Assembly (NCBI RefSeq): GCF_012932565.1
Contig: NZ_JABBYJ010000003.1
Coordinates: 62,001 to 126,000 of the forward strand
Reading direction: 5' to 3'
Source of the DNA: Sneathiella limimaris
Lineage (GTDB): Bacteria > Pseudomonadota > Alphaproteobacteria > Sneathiellales > Sneathiellaceae
DNA: 64,000 nucleotides
Shown here: one piece after another, positions 38,829 to 47,114 of the stretch
How the letters are laid out: every line of letters starts with the position of its first letter
Position numbering within the stretch: position 1 is the stretch's first letter
Notes under the pieces: generated by a model
What the model was told of the DNA's origin: nothing
What the model saw: the letters and a program-made list of their open reading frames with translations, nothing else
Databases searched by the model: none
Position numbers and translations under genes: made by a program

Positions 38829-39394
38829 TAATCTCCATATTCAAACAGCTGGTCCTGCTTTTCCAGTAAGGGAAGTATAGTGTCCTTGTCTGAAAGCCTT
38901 GCCTCAGAACCATCTAGCTTCCAGTCAATCCCAAGAGCCGGATCATTCCAGATAATTCCCGCTTCGTGCTCAGGACTGTAATCGTTATCAACCTTGTAGA
39001 GAAATTCTACATTTTCGGTGAGGGTACAGTATCCATGCGCAAATCCTGGCGGCACCCAAAGCTGCTTCCAATTGTCTGAAGACAGTTCAACAGCGACATG
39101 TTTCCCGAAAGTGGGGGATCCCCGCCGAATATCAACAGCAACATCCAAAACGGCTCCACGGGTTACCCTTACCAACTTTCCTTGTGCTTTAGGGGGTAGC
39201 TGGTAATGCAACCCACGAATGGTGCCTTTTTCAGCGCTAAACGCATGGTTATCCTGGATAAATTCAGTATCAATGCCCGCCGCAGTCAGTGCACCACGGT
39301 TCCATGTTTCTGAAAAGAACCCTCTGTGATCTCCAAATTTTTTCGGGATCACAATTTTAACTTCAGCGATCTCTGTCGCTAATACTTCCGTCAT
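38825..39394 (-). CDS. rfbC: dTDP-4-dehydrorhamnose 3,5-epimerase
   Basis: 189 residues, cupin fold: [35 protein letters not shown] (20) with the catalytic His in [25 protein letters not shown] (20) and [11 protein letters not shown]. First of rfbCBD; the thymidylyltransferase gene rfbA is not adjacent. Confidence 0.96.
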   Translation of the reverse strand: MTEVLATEIAEVKIVIPKKFGDHRGFFSETWNRGALTAAGIDTEFIQDNHAFSAEKGTIRGLHYQLPPKAQGKLVRVTRGAVLDVAVDIRRGSPTFGKHVAVELSSDNWKQLWVPPGFAHGYCTLTENVEFLYKVDNDYSPEHEAGIIWNDPALGIDWKLDGSEARLSDKDTILPLLEKQDQLFEYGDY

Positions 39395-39414
39395 TTGGAA
39401 GTACCCCCTCTTTC

Positions 39415-40917
39415 TTAAGCTTCCGTCTTAAAACAAATCCCTGGTTTTCTACTCGCCCAAGGGTTTGCTCGTTCTAATTCTGATGCAATCCTGTATAACG
39501 ACCATTCGTTACCAAATTCTGTAGCAAATTGCACGCCAACCGGAATGTCTTCCTCCGATTGGTAAAAAGGTATCGATATGGCAGGTTGCCCAGTCTGATT
39601 GAAGAGTTGCGTATTTGGGGTCGCTGCCAGGGCATCTTCCGCGAGGCTATCAAGCGCTTTATTCAATAAAAATTTGGATGGCAAAAGTTTTAAAATCTTT
39701 AAAGCAACTTCATCCCCCCCAGATGGGTAGAGTTCCCCAATTTTCGCTGCAGGTTTAGCAGTTGTGGCAGTTAAAAACAGATCGTATTTTTGATGAAAGG
39801 CTCCCATTTCTCGGGCGGCCATATGCTGTGCATGTATAGCATCGGCAAGATCCAGCATGCTGTTCTTTTCGCCTATTAGCGACATTATCCAACTGGTAAG
39901 CTCATAATCATCTGAAATGAGTTGTCGCCCCGCAAGACGTGCAGAAGTCCTGATCTCCCAGGCGACCCAAGCACAGACAACGCGTAGATAGGATTTTGCC
40001 AGCAGATGGCGATCAAACTGGGGCTTGGCCTCAACAACTTCATGCCCCAGTTCCCGCAAGCGAGCGACAGTTGCCTCAACAGCTGCAACACAATCAGGAT
40101 GATTTTCTGCCCCGAACAACGCATCTGTAGTATAAGCTATTTTAAACCGGTTGTTGCTTTCTTCACAGGCAGACACAAAACTACCACAGCCCTTATCTAT
40201 CGCGGCATATGGCGCGCCTGCATCCGGACCCGATAAACTATCCAGCAATCCTGCGCTGTCTCTTACAGATCTTGTGATAACATGCTCACGTGCCAAGCCG
40301 CCCCAGGCCTCTCCCATATCAGATCCTAACGGATTTCGACCTCTAGAGGGCAATAAGCCAACTGTACCGCAGTAAGCGGACGGTATTCGGATTGATCCAC
40401 CCCCATCACCTCCATGCGCAGCTGGAACTATCCTCGCTGAGACGGCAGCCGCTGAACCTCCGCTTGATCCGCCTGTCGACCGACTGACATCCCATGGATT
40501 ACAAGTAGCGCCCCTCAGTTTGGGCTCAGTAATCCCCATTATTCCAAATTCCGGAGTATTCGTTTTTCCAAAGATCACAAGACCAGCGGCTTTCATCCGT
40601 CTGACAAGCTCAGAGTCCGTTTTGGCTTTTACAGATGTCAATATTTCGCAACTGCCTGTGGTTGGGGTTCCTGCATATGTTGCAATCAAGTCTTTCAATA
40701 AGAAAGGCACTCCAGCAAAAGGGGCTCGAATATCAAGGTCAGTCTTGATGAAACGCTCTGCCTCTTCGTACATCTTGAAAACAACAGCATTGAGGTCAGG
40801 GTTTAATTCCTCCGTAGCCTGAATGGCCGTTTGAAGGAGCTCTTTTGGTGATACCTCTCGCTGATGCACAAGTTCAGCGAGAGCTGTTGCATCAAAATTT
40901 TCATACCCTGAAATCAT
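39415..40917 (-). CDS. Amidase (amidase signature family)
   Basis: 500 residues. Catalytic Lys in [12 protein letters not shown] and the Gly/Ser-rich signature [20 protein letters not shown] (20) followed by [16 protein letters not shown], supplying the Ser-cisSer-Lys triad. GTGIP-type substrates (6-aminohexanoate, aryl amides, or GatA-like reactions) are possible, but GatA is unlikely as gatB/C are absent. The gene begins 20 bp before rfbC in transcription order, so it may drive the rhamnose genes. An inverted repeat lies just upstream. Confidence 0.9.
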   Translation of the reverse strand: MISGYENFDATALAELVHQREVSPKELLQTAIQATEELNPDLNAVVFKMYEEAERFIKTDLDIRAPFAGVPFLLKDLIATYAGTPTTGSCEILTSVKAKTDSELVRRMKAAGLVIFGKTNTPEFGIMGITEPKLRGATCNPWDVSRSTGGSSGGSAAAVSARIVPAAHGGDGGGSIRIPSAYCGTVGLLPSRGRNPLGSDMGEAWGGLAREHVITRSVRDSAGLLDSLSGPDAGAPYAAIDKGCGSFVSACEESNNRFKIAYTTDALFGAENHPDCVAAVEATVARLRELGHEVVEAKPQFDRHLLAKSYLRVVCAWVAWEIRTSARLAGRQLISDDYELTSWIMSLIGEKNSMLDLADAIHAQHMAAREMGAFHQKYDLFLTATTAKPAAKIGELYPSGGDEVALKILKLLPSKFLLNKALDSLAEDALAATPNTQLFNQTGQPAISIPFYQSEEDIPVGVQFATEFGNEWSLYRIASELERANPWASRKPGICFKTEA

Positions 40918-40931
40918 CGCGCCTCCCCCTC

Positions 40932-40952
40932 ACACTTATTTCAAGTAAGTGT
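40932..40952. promoter_or_regulatory. Operator-like inverted repeat upstream of the amidase gene
   Basis: ACACTTA and TAAGTGT flank a seven-base centre, 15 bp before the amidase start. The symmetry and position suit a repressor site; the protein is unknown and no regulator gene is adjacent. Confidence 0.4.
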
Positions 40953-41137
40953 ATCTACTTGCTGACAGCTTCACAACGCAGTTCCTCAAACTCTTTTCCA
41001 CTTAAGAGTAAGAACGAGAACTATTATTAAATCATTGATTTTGTTGATAAATTTATTCTACACTGTTGATTTTTGAGCCCAATACCTGTATCTAAACCGA
41101 ACACATAACGACTAGCTTTGCAAAAGGAGTGGTCCTG

Positions 41138-41617
41138 ATGAAAGGGAACAGCAAAGTCATCGACAGATTGAACACCATTTTGGGGTTCGAACTTATTTCC
41201 ATCAACCAAACTTTTCTCCATTCTCGTATGTTGAACGATTGGGGCCTCAATGAGTTTGGAAAGAAGGAATACAAAAAATCCATCAAAGACATGAAACAGG
41301 CTGACAAGTTAATTGAACGGATCCTGTTTCTGGAAGGTCTCCCTAATTTGCAAAGCCTGGGTCGCCTCCGCGTTGGAGAGACTGCAGAAGAAATACTTGG
41401 TTGCGAAATGGACCTAGGTCTTGAGGAAATTAAAGACCTCCGAGGCGCAATCGAGCTTTGTGAAAAAGAAGCAGACTTTGTTTCAAGAGATATTCTTGAA
41501 GACATTTTAGAAGACGAAGAAGAATTTATTGATTGGCTGGAAACCCAGCAGGGCTTGATCGAAAAAACAGGGCTGAAAAATTTCATGCAGTCCATGGCTA
41601 AAGGAGAGCACTCATGA
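41138..41617 (+). CDS. Bacterioferritin subunit with heme Met but degenerate ferroxidase site
   Basis: 159 residues from the ATG at 41138 (AAGGAG eight bases upstream; a GTG three codons earlier is less likely). Clear Bfr fold (HSRMLNDWG, LIERILFLEG, EFIDWLETQQGLI). Numbering against E. coli Bfr: Glu18 and Glu127 are kept and Met52, the heme ligand, is present, but Glu51 is Asp, His54 is Gln, Glu94 is Gly and His130 is Phe. The di-iron centre should therefore not work normally. Overlaps the next gene by 4 nt (ATGA). Likely forms mixed shells with the following subunit. Confidence 0.9.
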   Translation: MKGNSKVIDRLNTILGFELISINQTFLHSRMLNDWGLNEFGKKEYKKSIKDMKQADKLIERILFLEGLPNLQSLGRLRVGETAEEILGCEMDLGLEEIKDLRGAIELCEKEADFVSRDILEDILEDEEEFIDWLETQQGLIEKTGLKNFMQSMAKGEHS

Positions 41618-42084
41618 AAGGTAGTAAGAAAGTAATCGACACGTTGAACGCTCTTCTCACTCACGAAATGAGCGCTGCAGATCAATATTTCATCCACTCC
41701 AGAATGTATGAAGATTGGGGACTGGAAGAACTCTATGAGCGCTTGAAACATGAACAGGAAGAAGAGCTTGATCATGCAGCTCAGCTAGTGCAGCGGATCC
41801 TGTTCCTTGAGGGGACACCTGACGTAGCCTCCCGCGCAAAACTTAACATTGGAAAAGATGTTCCATCTATGATGAAAAGTGACCTCGCTTACGAGCTGAG
41901 CGTTGTCACTGAATTGAAAAAGGCAATTGCTGTTTGCGAAAAAGAACAGGATTACGTCTCCAGAAATATCCTTCTTGGGCTTCTGAAAGATACCGAGGAA
42001 GATCATACCTACTGGCTTGAAAAACAACTCGGACTTATCGACAAAATGGGACTTGAGAACTACATACAGTCCAAAAGCTCATAA
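41614..42084 (+). CDS. bfr: Bacterioferritin subunit with complete ferroxidase site but no heme Met
   Basis: 156 residues. Ferroxidase ligands Glu18, Glu51, His54, Glu94, Glu128 and His131 are all present (E. coli Glu127/His130 shifted by one), as is Tyr25, but residue 52 is Leu in place of the heme-binding Met. It is thus the reciprocal of the preceding subunit. Stores iron and oxidises Fe(II). Followed by a terminator and, on the other strand, by bfd. Confidence 0.95.
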   Translation: MKGSKKVIDTLNALLTHEMSAADQYFIHSRMYEDWGLEELYERLKHEQEEELDHAAQLVQRILFLEGTPDVASRAKLNIGKDVPSMMKSDLAYELSVVTELKKAIAVCEKEQDYVSRNILLGLLKDTEEDHTYWLEKQLGLIDKMGLENYIQSKSS

Positions 42085-42091
42085 CAAAAAG

Positions 42092-42121
42092 AAAACCCCG
42101 GAAATTCACCGGGGTTTTTCT
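42092..42121 (+). terminator. Terminator after the bacterioferritin pair
   Basis: AAAACCCCGG and CCGGGGTTTT make a 10-bp stem around AAATTCA, then TCTTT. The symmetric A/T flanks mean it can also serve bfd from the other side. Confidence 0.9.
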
Positions 42122-42138
42122 TTGATCTTGTTTCAACT

Positions 42139-42330
42139 TTATTCAGCAGCAATCAGAGTATTCTCTGGCAAAAGTTCCTCCTCGAGAAGATTACGGATCG
42201 TTTGCACACAGGTCGCACAGTTTGGCTTGCAGTCAAGGCTTCTGAATACCTGTCCAACTGTACCGGCACCCCTTTGGGCTGCATCACGCACCTGACTGTC
42301 TTTTATTCCATTACATATGCAAGCGTACAT
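42139..42330 (-). CDS. bfd: Bacterioferritin-associated ferredoxin
   Basis: 63 residues; the four cysteines of the [2Fe-2S] BFD fold are in MYACICNGI (Cys4, Cys6) and KPNCATC (about 38 and 41). Bfd reduces the heme in bacterioferritin to release iron, which makes the Met52 in the first bfr product relevant. Convergent with bfr. Confidence 0.92.
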   Translation of the reverse strand: MYACICNGIKDSQVRDAAQRGAGTVGQVFRSLDCKPNCATCVQTIRNLLEEELLPENTLIAAE

Positions 42331-42395
42331 TCTTTCTCACTCCCAAGAACATACCTGCATATTTGTGCAACTAAGAATGATTGTCAATAGTAGAA

Positions 42396-42423
42396 ATAAA
42401 AAGAAGGGGCTAATCGCCCCTTC
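42396..42423 (-). terminator. Terminator after ettA
   Basis: GAAGGGGC (42403-42410) pairs with GCCCCTTC (42416-42423), loop of five, followed by TTTTTATTT on the minus strand. Confidence 0.85.
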
Positions 42424-42435
42424 CCTGCTCAACTT

Positions 42436-44118
42436 TTATGAACGGCTGATCGGCTTATACTTAATTCGATGGGGTTCCACGGCTTGTGCCCCCAACCGGC
42501 GCTTCTTGTCTTCCTCATAAGCTTCAAAGTTACCTTCGAACCATTCAACATGACTATCGCCTTCATAGGCGAGGATATGAGTGGCAATACGATCAAGGAA
42601 CCAGCGATCATGGCTGATGACCACAGCACAGCCTGCGAACTCCAAAAGCGCTTCTTCAAGTGCCCTAAGGGTATCCACATCCAAATCGTTGGTAGGTTCG
42701 TCAAGCAACAGGAAGTTGGCTCCGGATTTCAGCATCTTTGCCAGATTAACTCGGTTCCGCTCACCGCCTGAGAGCTGCCCCACTTTCTTTTGCTGATCGG
42801 AGCCCTTGAAATTAAAGCCAGAGACATAGGCCCGGCTGTTAATTTCCTTCTTTCCGAGATAAATAATCTCGTTTCCTTCAGAGATTTCTTCCCAAACCGT
42901 TTTATTCGGATCAAGCGTGTCCCGGTCCTGATCCACATAACCTAACTGAACTGTTGGCCCCACATTGAAGGAACCCTCATCTGGTTTCTCCGCCCCCGTC
43001 AGGAGCTTGAACAAGGTTGTTTTACCTGCACCGTTCGGACCAATGACACCAACAATGGCACCAGGCGGTAACTTGAACGACAAATCCTCAATCAATAGTC
43101 GATCACCAAAGCCCTTTGAAATGTGATCGGCTTCAACAACCAAGCTACCGAGACGTGGCCCAGGCGGGATCGTAATCTGCATCTCGTCAATCTTGGCACC
43201 CGTATCCTGATTGAGCATTTCCTCGTAGGCAGCCAGACGGGCCTTGGATTTACTTTGCCGGCCTTTAGCGCCTTGTCGGACCCATTCAAGTTCATTCTTA
43301 AGCGTTTTCCTGCGAGAGTCTTCTGCCTTACCTTCCATTTCAAGACGCTTTTCCTTCTGTTCCAGCCAGCTGGAATAGTTGCCTTCCCATGGAATTCCGG
43401 ATCCGCGATCAAGCTCAAGAATCCAGCCTGCAACATTATCAAGGAAATAGCGATCATGGGTAACCGCAACGACAGTACCAGTATAGTCGTGAAGGAACCG
43501 CTCCAACCAAGCAACGCTTTCCGCGTCCAGATGGTTAGTCGGCTCGTCAAGAAGAAGCATATCCGGTTTTGAAAGAAGTAAACGGCAAAGGGCTACACGG
43601 CGTCTCTCACCACCAGACAGCTTGCTGACATCAGCATCACCAGCCGGACACCGCAAGGCATCCATGGCGATCTCAACCTCCCGATCCAAATCCCACAAAT
43701 TTTGGGAATCAATCTGCTCCTGCAGTTCACCCTGTTCTGCGATCAAATCATTCATTTCATCGTCAGTCAGTTCTTCTGCAAAGCGGGCAGACACCTCATT
43801 GAATTTATCCAACAGGGCCTTCTTCTCTCTAACGCCATCCATGACATTGTCTAGAACGTCTTTGGAGGCATCCAGTTCAGGCTCCTGCGGCAGGTAACCA
43901 ACTTTGACACCATCTGCCGCCCAAGCCTCACCTGTAAATTCTGTTTCAATACCCGCCATGATTTTCAACAGAGTCGATTTACCGGCACCGTTTAGGCCAA
44001 GAACACCAATCTTGGCACCGGGGAAGAAACTCAACCGAATATCTTTGAGGACCTGCTTGCCACCTGGATAGGTCTTGCTAAGCCCATTCATGACATAGAT
44101 ATATTGATATGAAGCCAT
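42436..44118 (-). CDS. ettA: Energy-dependent translational throttle protein EttA
   Basis: ABC-F protein that binds the ribosomal E site and gates elongation when energy is low. 560 residues, two ATPase domains: Walker [10 protein letters not shown] (about 40-48) with [20 protein letters not shown] (20), a helical P-site tRNA-interaction linker and EttA-type YLPQEPELD, then GPNGAGKTT (about 358) with [13 protein letters not shown]. No membrane region. The length and linker fit EttA better than Uup, which carries a C-terminal coiled coil. Confidence 0.94.
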   Translation of the reverse strand: MASYQYIYVMNGLSKTYPGGKQVLKDIRLSFFPGAKIGVLGLNGAGKSTLLKIMAGIETEFTGEAWAADGVKVGYLPQEPELDASKDVLDNVMDGVREKKALLDKFNEVSARFAEELTDDEMNDLIAEQGELQEQIDSQNLWDLDREVEIAMDALRCPAGDADVSKLSGGERRRVALCRLLLSKPDMLLLDEPTNHLDAESVAWLERFLHDYTGTVVAVTHDRYFLDNVAGWILELDRGSGIPWEGNYSSWLEQKEKRLEMEGKAEDSRRKTLKNELEWVRQGAKGRQSKSKARLAAYEEMLNQDTGAKIDEMQITIPPGPRLGSLVVEADHISKGFGDRLLIEDLSFKLPPGAIVGVIGPNGAGKTTLFKLLTGAEKPDEGSFNVGPTVQLGYVDQDRDTLDPNKTVWEEISEGNEIIYLGKKEINSRAYVSGFNFKGSDQQKKVGQLSGGERNRVNLAKMLKSGANFLLLDEPTNDLDVDTLRALEEALLEFAGCAVVISHDRWFLDRIATHILAYEGDSHVEWFEGNFEAYEEDKKRRLGAQAVEPHRIKYKPISRS

Positions 44119-44211
44119 GGTTATAAATTCACTCCAATTGTGAAAAATTTGATGGCCAACTTGTACATGTTCGTTGCCTTTAGCGCAATGAACATCCGCT
44201 TCGATATTCCC

Positions 44212-45180
44212 TTAACTTCCAGGAAACAAGTCAGCCGGAAGACGGCCCGATGTGATGAGATATAATAAGCCACTAACTGTCACAATTGACGAAACAGTTG
44301 TCACCAAAATCGCGGCAGAAGCTCTCTCAATCCAAACACCATATTGCTGAGCCAGAACGAATACATTTGTTGCTGTTGGAAGAGCCGCCAGCAACACAGC
44401 CGTATAAACCCATATTGGGTCAAAATCACCGGCCCAACTGAGGCCAATATACATCAACAAAGGATGTAGAAGTAAATTTGCTGGCACAACGTACCCCAGC
44501 TCAATAGGCACTTTTTTAAGTGGCCTCAGCGCAAGGCTTACTCCCATCGCAAACAAAGCACAAGGGGCTGCGGCCTGCGCCAGATAATTGATTAACCCCT
44601 CAACAGGTTTTGGCGGCTCAAACTGAATAATAGCGGCGCCAACCCCGATGATTGTTGCAATAATAAACGGATGAAAGAAAACCCGTTTCAGAATTTCTTG
44701 AATTAAAGAGAAAGCGCCACGTTTCTCTCGACCAGAAAATGCCATCATCGTCGGCGCTACTGTAAAATGCATTACGTTTTCAAAGCAGAATATCAACGCA
44801 ACCGGAACTGCAGCGATCTCTCCAAAAGTCAGAATTGCCAGCGCGGGCCCCATATATCCGATATTTCCATAAGCTGCGGCCAACCCTAGTATCGTTCCCT
44901 CAGCAATCCCAGCCCGGACAATCAGTAACGCTATGAGCAAAACAACGACAAAAATGCTGAAAGTCACTAGAAGATTAGCGGCAATAAAATCCCAGCTTGC
45001 AAGCTTTTCAACCGGAGTTTTGGATAGAAGTTTAAAAAATAGAGACGGAAGCGCTGCATAGATAATAAATGTATTCAGCCAACCCATAGCCGTTTCAGGC
45101 TGCTTGGTGATCTTGGCAATCAGATATCCGAGAAATATGAGCCCAAAAAGTGGGAGTACGAGTGCGGCGATATCAGACAT
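44212..45180 (-). CDS. AEC-family transporter (auxin efflux carrier-like)
   Basis: 322 residues with about ten membrane helices; N-terminal DIAALVLPLFGLIFLGYLIA, GNIGYMGPALAILTFGE and the C-terminal VFVLAQQYGV then SAAILVTTVSSIVTV typical of the AEC (TC 2.A.69) family. Members carry malonate, malate or other organic acids; the substrate here is unknown. Confidence 0.9.
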   Translation of the reverse strand: MSDIAALVLPLFGLIFLGYLIAKITKQPETAMGWLNTFIIYAALPSLFFKLLSKTPVEKLASWDFIAANLLVTFSIFVVVLLIALLIVRAGIAEGTILGLAAAYGNIGYMGPALAILTFGEIAAVPVALIFCFENVMHFTVAPTMMAFSGREKRGAFSLIQEILKRVFFHPFIIATIIGVGAAIIQFEPPKPVEGLINYLAQAAAPCALFAMGVSLALRPLKKVPIELGYVVPANLLLHPLLMYIGLSWAGDFDPIWVYTAVLLAALPTATNVFVLAQQYGVWIERASAAILVTTVSSIVTVSGLLYLITSGRLPADLFPGS

Positions 45181-45253
45181 TTACAAGATCCTGTTCAATT
45201 CCGTTTCAAGTGGTAACTCCTATCACCACAGCGGTCAATAGATCTCAAACCAA

Positions 45254-45285
45254 TAAAAAAAGCCCCGGACTTTTTGCCGGGGCTT
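45254..45285 (-). terminator. Terminator after the VPLPA-CTERM gene
   Basis: AAGCCCCGG (45260-45268) pairs with CCGGGGCTT (45277-45285), then TTTTTTT on the minus strand. Separates this gene from the AEC transporter. Confidence 0.9.
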
Positions 45286-45307
45286 GAAATTTCTGCTCTG
45301 CTTTAGA

Positions 45308-45916
45308 TCATGCAGATTTACGACGCCGGTATCCGAAGAAACCGAGAATAGCTATACCGGCTGCATAAAGCGGTAGTGCTGCTGGAAGCGGAACTGTCGT
45401 TAAAGAACTCGCTGAGTAATACAGAGACATGTGAGATAGACCTTTACCGCCACCACCACTTGGGAAAACACTGAACGTAGTCCAGTCACCACCCAAGATC
45501 GACGTATCAATTAAGTAGGCTACAAATGCATTTTCTGATTTAAGAGTTAGAAAAACATCTGTGTAACCGTTGAAGCTATCAACAGACCAAGAACCAGAAT
45601 TACCACCGTTCACAACATCCTTCAAAACAATCTTGTGATCGCCGTCAAGGCCATCTGACTTATCCGCAAGTACCCAGTCAGTGATACCAAATGGATCTTC
45701 AGCAGCAACGTGCGCTTGCGTATCGTTAATGCCATCATAGACTTCACATGCGATGGAAGTCGTCAAATCAGCTGTTCCTGCAGATGTGATAAGCACAGGA
45801 CCAAATCCGCAAACCGGAGGAGCCGGTCTTGCCGCCTGAGCTGAAATAGCCACAAAAGAAGTAGCTGCTAAAACAAAAGCGCCGTACATCAAACTCTTAA
45901 AAGAATATTTGGCCAT
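45308..45916 (-). CDS. Secreted VPLPA-CTERM sorting-domain protein
   Basis: 202 residues: signal peptide to about residue 28 (ISAQA/ARP), an extracellular Asp/Gly/Ser-rich middle with two cysteines (PPVCGFGP, SIACEVYDG), then the sorting tail VPLPAALPLYAAGIAILG followed by GYRRRKSA: motif, hydrophobic helix and basic end. This is the PEP-CTERM variant processed by exosortase and linked to extracellular polysaccharide. No exosortase gene is in the window. The middle domain is not recognised. Adjacent rhamnose genes may share the polysaccharide theme, but they lie 6 kb away. Confidence 0.87.
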   Translation of the reverse strand: MAKYSFKSLMYGAFVLAATSFVAISAQAARPAPPVCGFGPVLITSAGTADLTTSIACEVYDGINDTQAHVAAEDPFGITDWVLADKSDGLDGDHKIVLKDVVNGGNSGSWSVDSFNGYTDVFLTLKSENAFVAYLIDTSILGGDWTTFSVFPSGGGGKGLSHMSLYYSASSLTTVPLPAALPLYAAGIAILGFFGYRRRKSA

Positions 45917-46191
45917 AGTTTTATCCTAAATCTTTAATCGGGACGCACCCGACCCCCAAAATCATATGTTAGATATATATCAAGTTAAGAATTGACACCA
46001 AACAATTACTTAAATTTTTATGCAATTCTATCTGCAATTCACGCAAGAGAAGTAAACCCATAACAAGGTTTCTCCCATAAATAGAAATTAACTAATAAAA
46101 TTAACCATTAAGCCAAATTTATTCGATTCTTTAGTTGCAAATAATTCCTAGTTTTACATAAAAACAGAAGTGATCTGAGGGCTACTCAATG
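45917..46191. other. AT-rich intergenic region upstream of the VPLPA-CTERM gene
   Basis: About 280 bp of very AT-rich DNA, with TATATAT-type runs near 45970 and long A/T stretches at 46080-46140. No ORF of note and no clear promoter pair, but an AT-rich upstream of this kind suits regulated expression of a surface protein. Confidence 0.3.
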
Positions 46192-46223
46192 CAAAAAAAA
46201 GAGGCGCCAGAACGGCGCCTCTT
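46192..46223 (-). terminator. Terminator after the enoyl-CoA hydratase gene
   Basis: AAGAGGCGCC (46199-46208) pairs with GGCGCCTCTT (46214-46223), loop of five, then TTTTTTT on the minus strand. Confidence 0.92.
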
Positions 46224-46243
46224 ACTAGAAGTTCTTGCTCAGA

Positions 46244-47047
46244 TCAACGTCCGCTAAATACGGGTTTTTCTTTCTTTACGAACGCCTTAGCCGCCCCTTT
46301 GTGATCTTCTGTTTCAAAGTTCGTAATCATATGCACAGCTTCCCAATCCAATACATCTTTCAAGCCTTCATAAAGCGCTTTATTCAGGTTCTTCTTCATG
46401 AAGCCAATAGCAATCGTTGGACGGGCAGCAACAGTAGAAACCATTTTCTGCACCTCTGCCTCATAGTCTTCTTCGGAGACCGCCTTATTGATAATCCCTT
46501 CCGCTGCAGCCTCTTTTGCCGTCAACACCGAGGACATAAAATAAAGCTCCCGAGCCTTAGCCGTTCCCACCAGTTTGGTAAGGAAATAGGACCCGCCAAA
46601 ATCCCCTGACAAAGCAATATTTCCAAATGCTGTGGTTATTTTTGCGGTTTCAACGGCAATCCGCATATCACAGGCAAGCGCAATGGAAAGTCCTGCTCCA
46701 GCAGCAGGTCCAGGGATCGCGGCAATGGTTGGTTTTGGAATTTCATGAATAAATTCTGCGACGCGCATACGATTTCTAAGATCATCAACCCGCTGATTAA
46801 ACTCATAAGACGCAGGACCGCTCCCTTCCGCCCTTGCCGCAAATGATTTCACATCACCTCCGGCACAGAATGCGCCACCCGCACCAGTTATGACGACAAC
46901 GCGTACATCCGGGTTCGCCCCAAGCCGCGGCAATGCTTCGAGCAAGTAATCAAACATATAGGCTGTCATGGCGTTTCGAGCCTCTGGCCGATTAAATGTC
47001 AGTGTCGCCACACCATTTTCCAAGGTTTCAATAATATCTTCTGACAT
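46244..47047 (-). CDS. Enoyl-CoA hydratase/isomerase family protein
   Basis: 267 residues from ATG 47047, where AAGGA lies six bases upstream; an in-frame ATG nine codons earlier is less well placed. Crotonase motifs: TFNRPEARNAMT, GAGGAFCAGGDV, IPGPAAGAGLSIALACDMRI (20) with the oxyanion hole. Exact substrate unknown. It is 70 bp downstream of the ferredoxin oxidoreductase gene and probably co-transcribed with it. Confidence 0.9.
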   Translation of the reverse strand: MSEDIIETLENGVATLTFNRPEARNAMTAYMFDYLLEALPRLGANPDVRVVVITGAGGAFCAGGDVKSFAARAEGSGPASYEFNQRVDDLRNRMRVAEFIHEIPKPTIAAIPGPAAGAGLSIALACDMRIAVETAKITTAFGNIALSGDFGGSYFLTKLVGTAKARELYFMSSVLTAKEAAAEGIINKAVSEEDYEAEVQKMVSTVAARPTIAIGFMKKNLNKALYEGLKDVLDWEAVHMITNFETEDHKGAAKAFVKKEKPVFSGR

Positions 47048-47114
47048 GCTTATTCCTTTTTCTTTTTTCAGCATTCATTCTACCCGGCAGCGGTACATGT
47101 ACCACAAATCGGTT

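Noticed and set aside
41092-41775. 227-residue minus-strand frame across the two bfr genes
   Set aside because: Both plus-strand frames are clear bacterioferritins; the reverse frame is a shadow.
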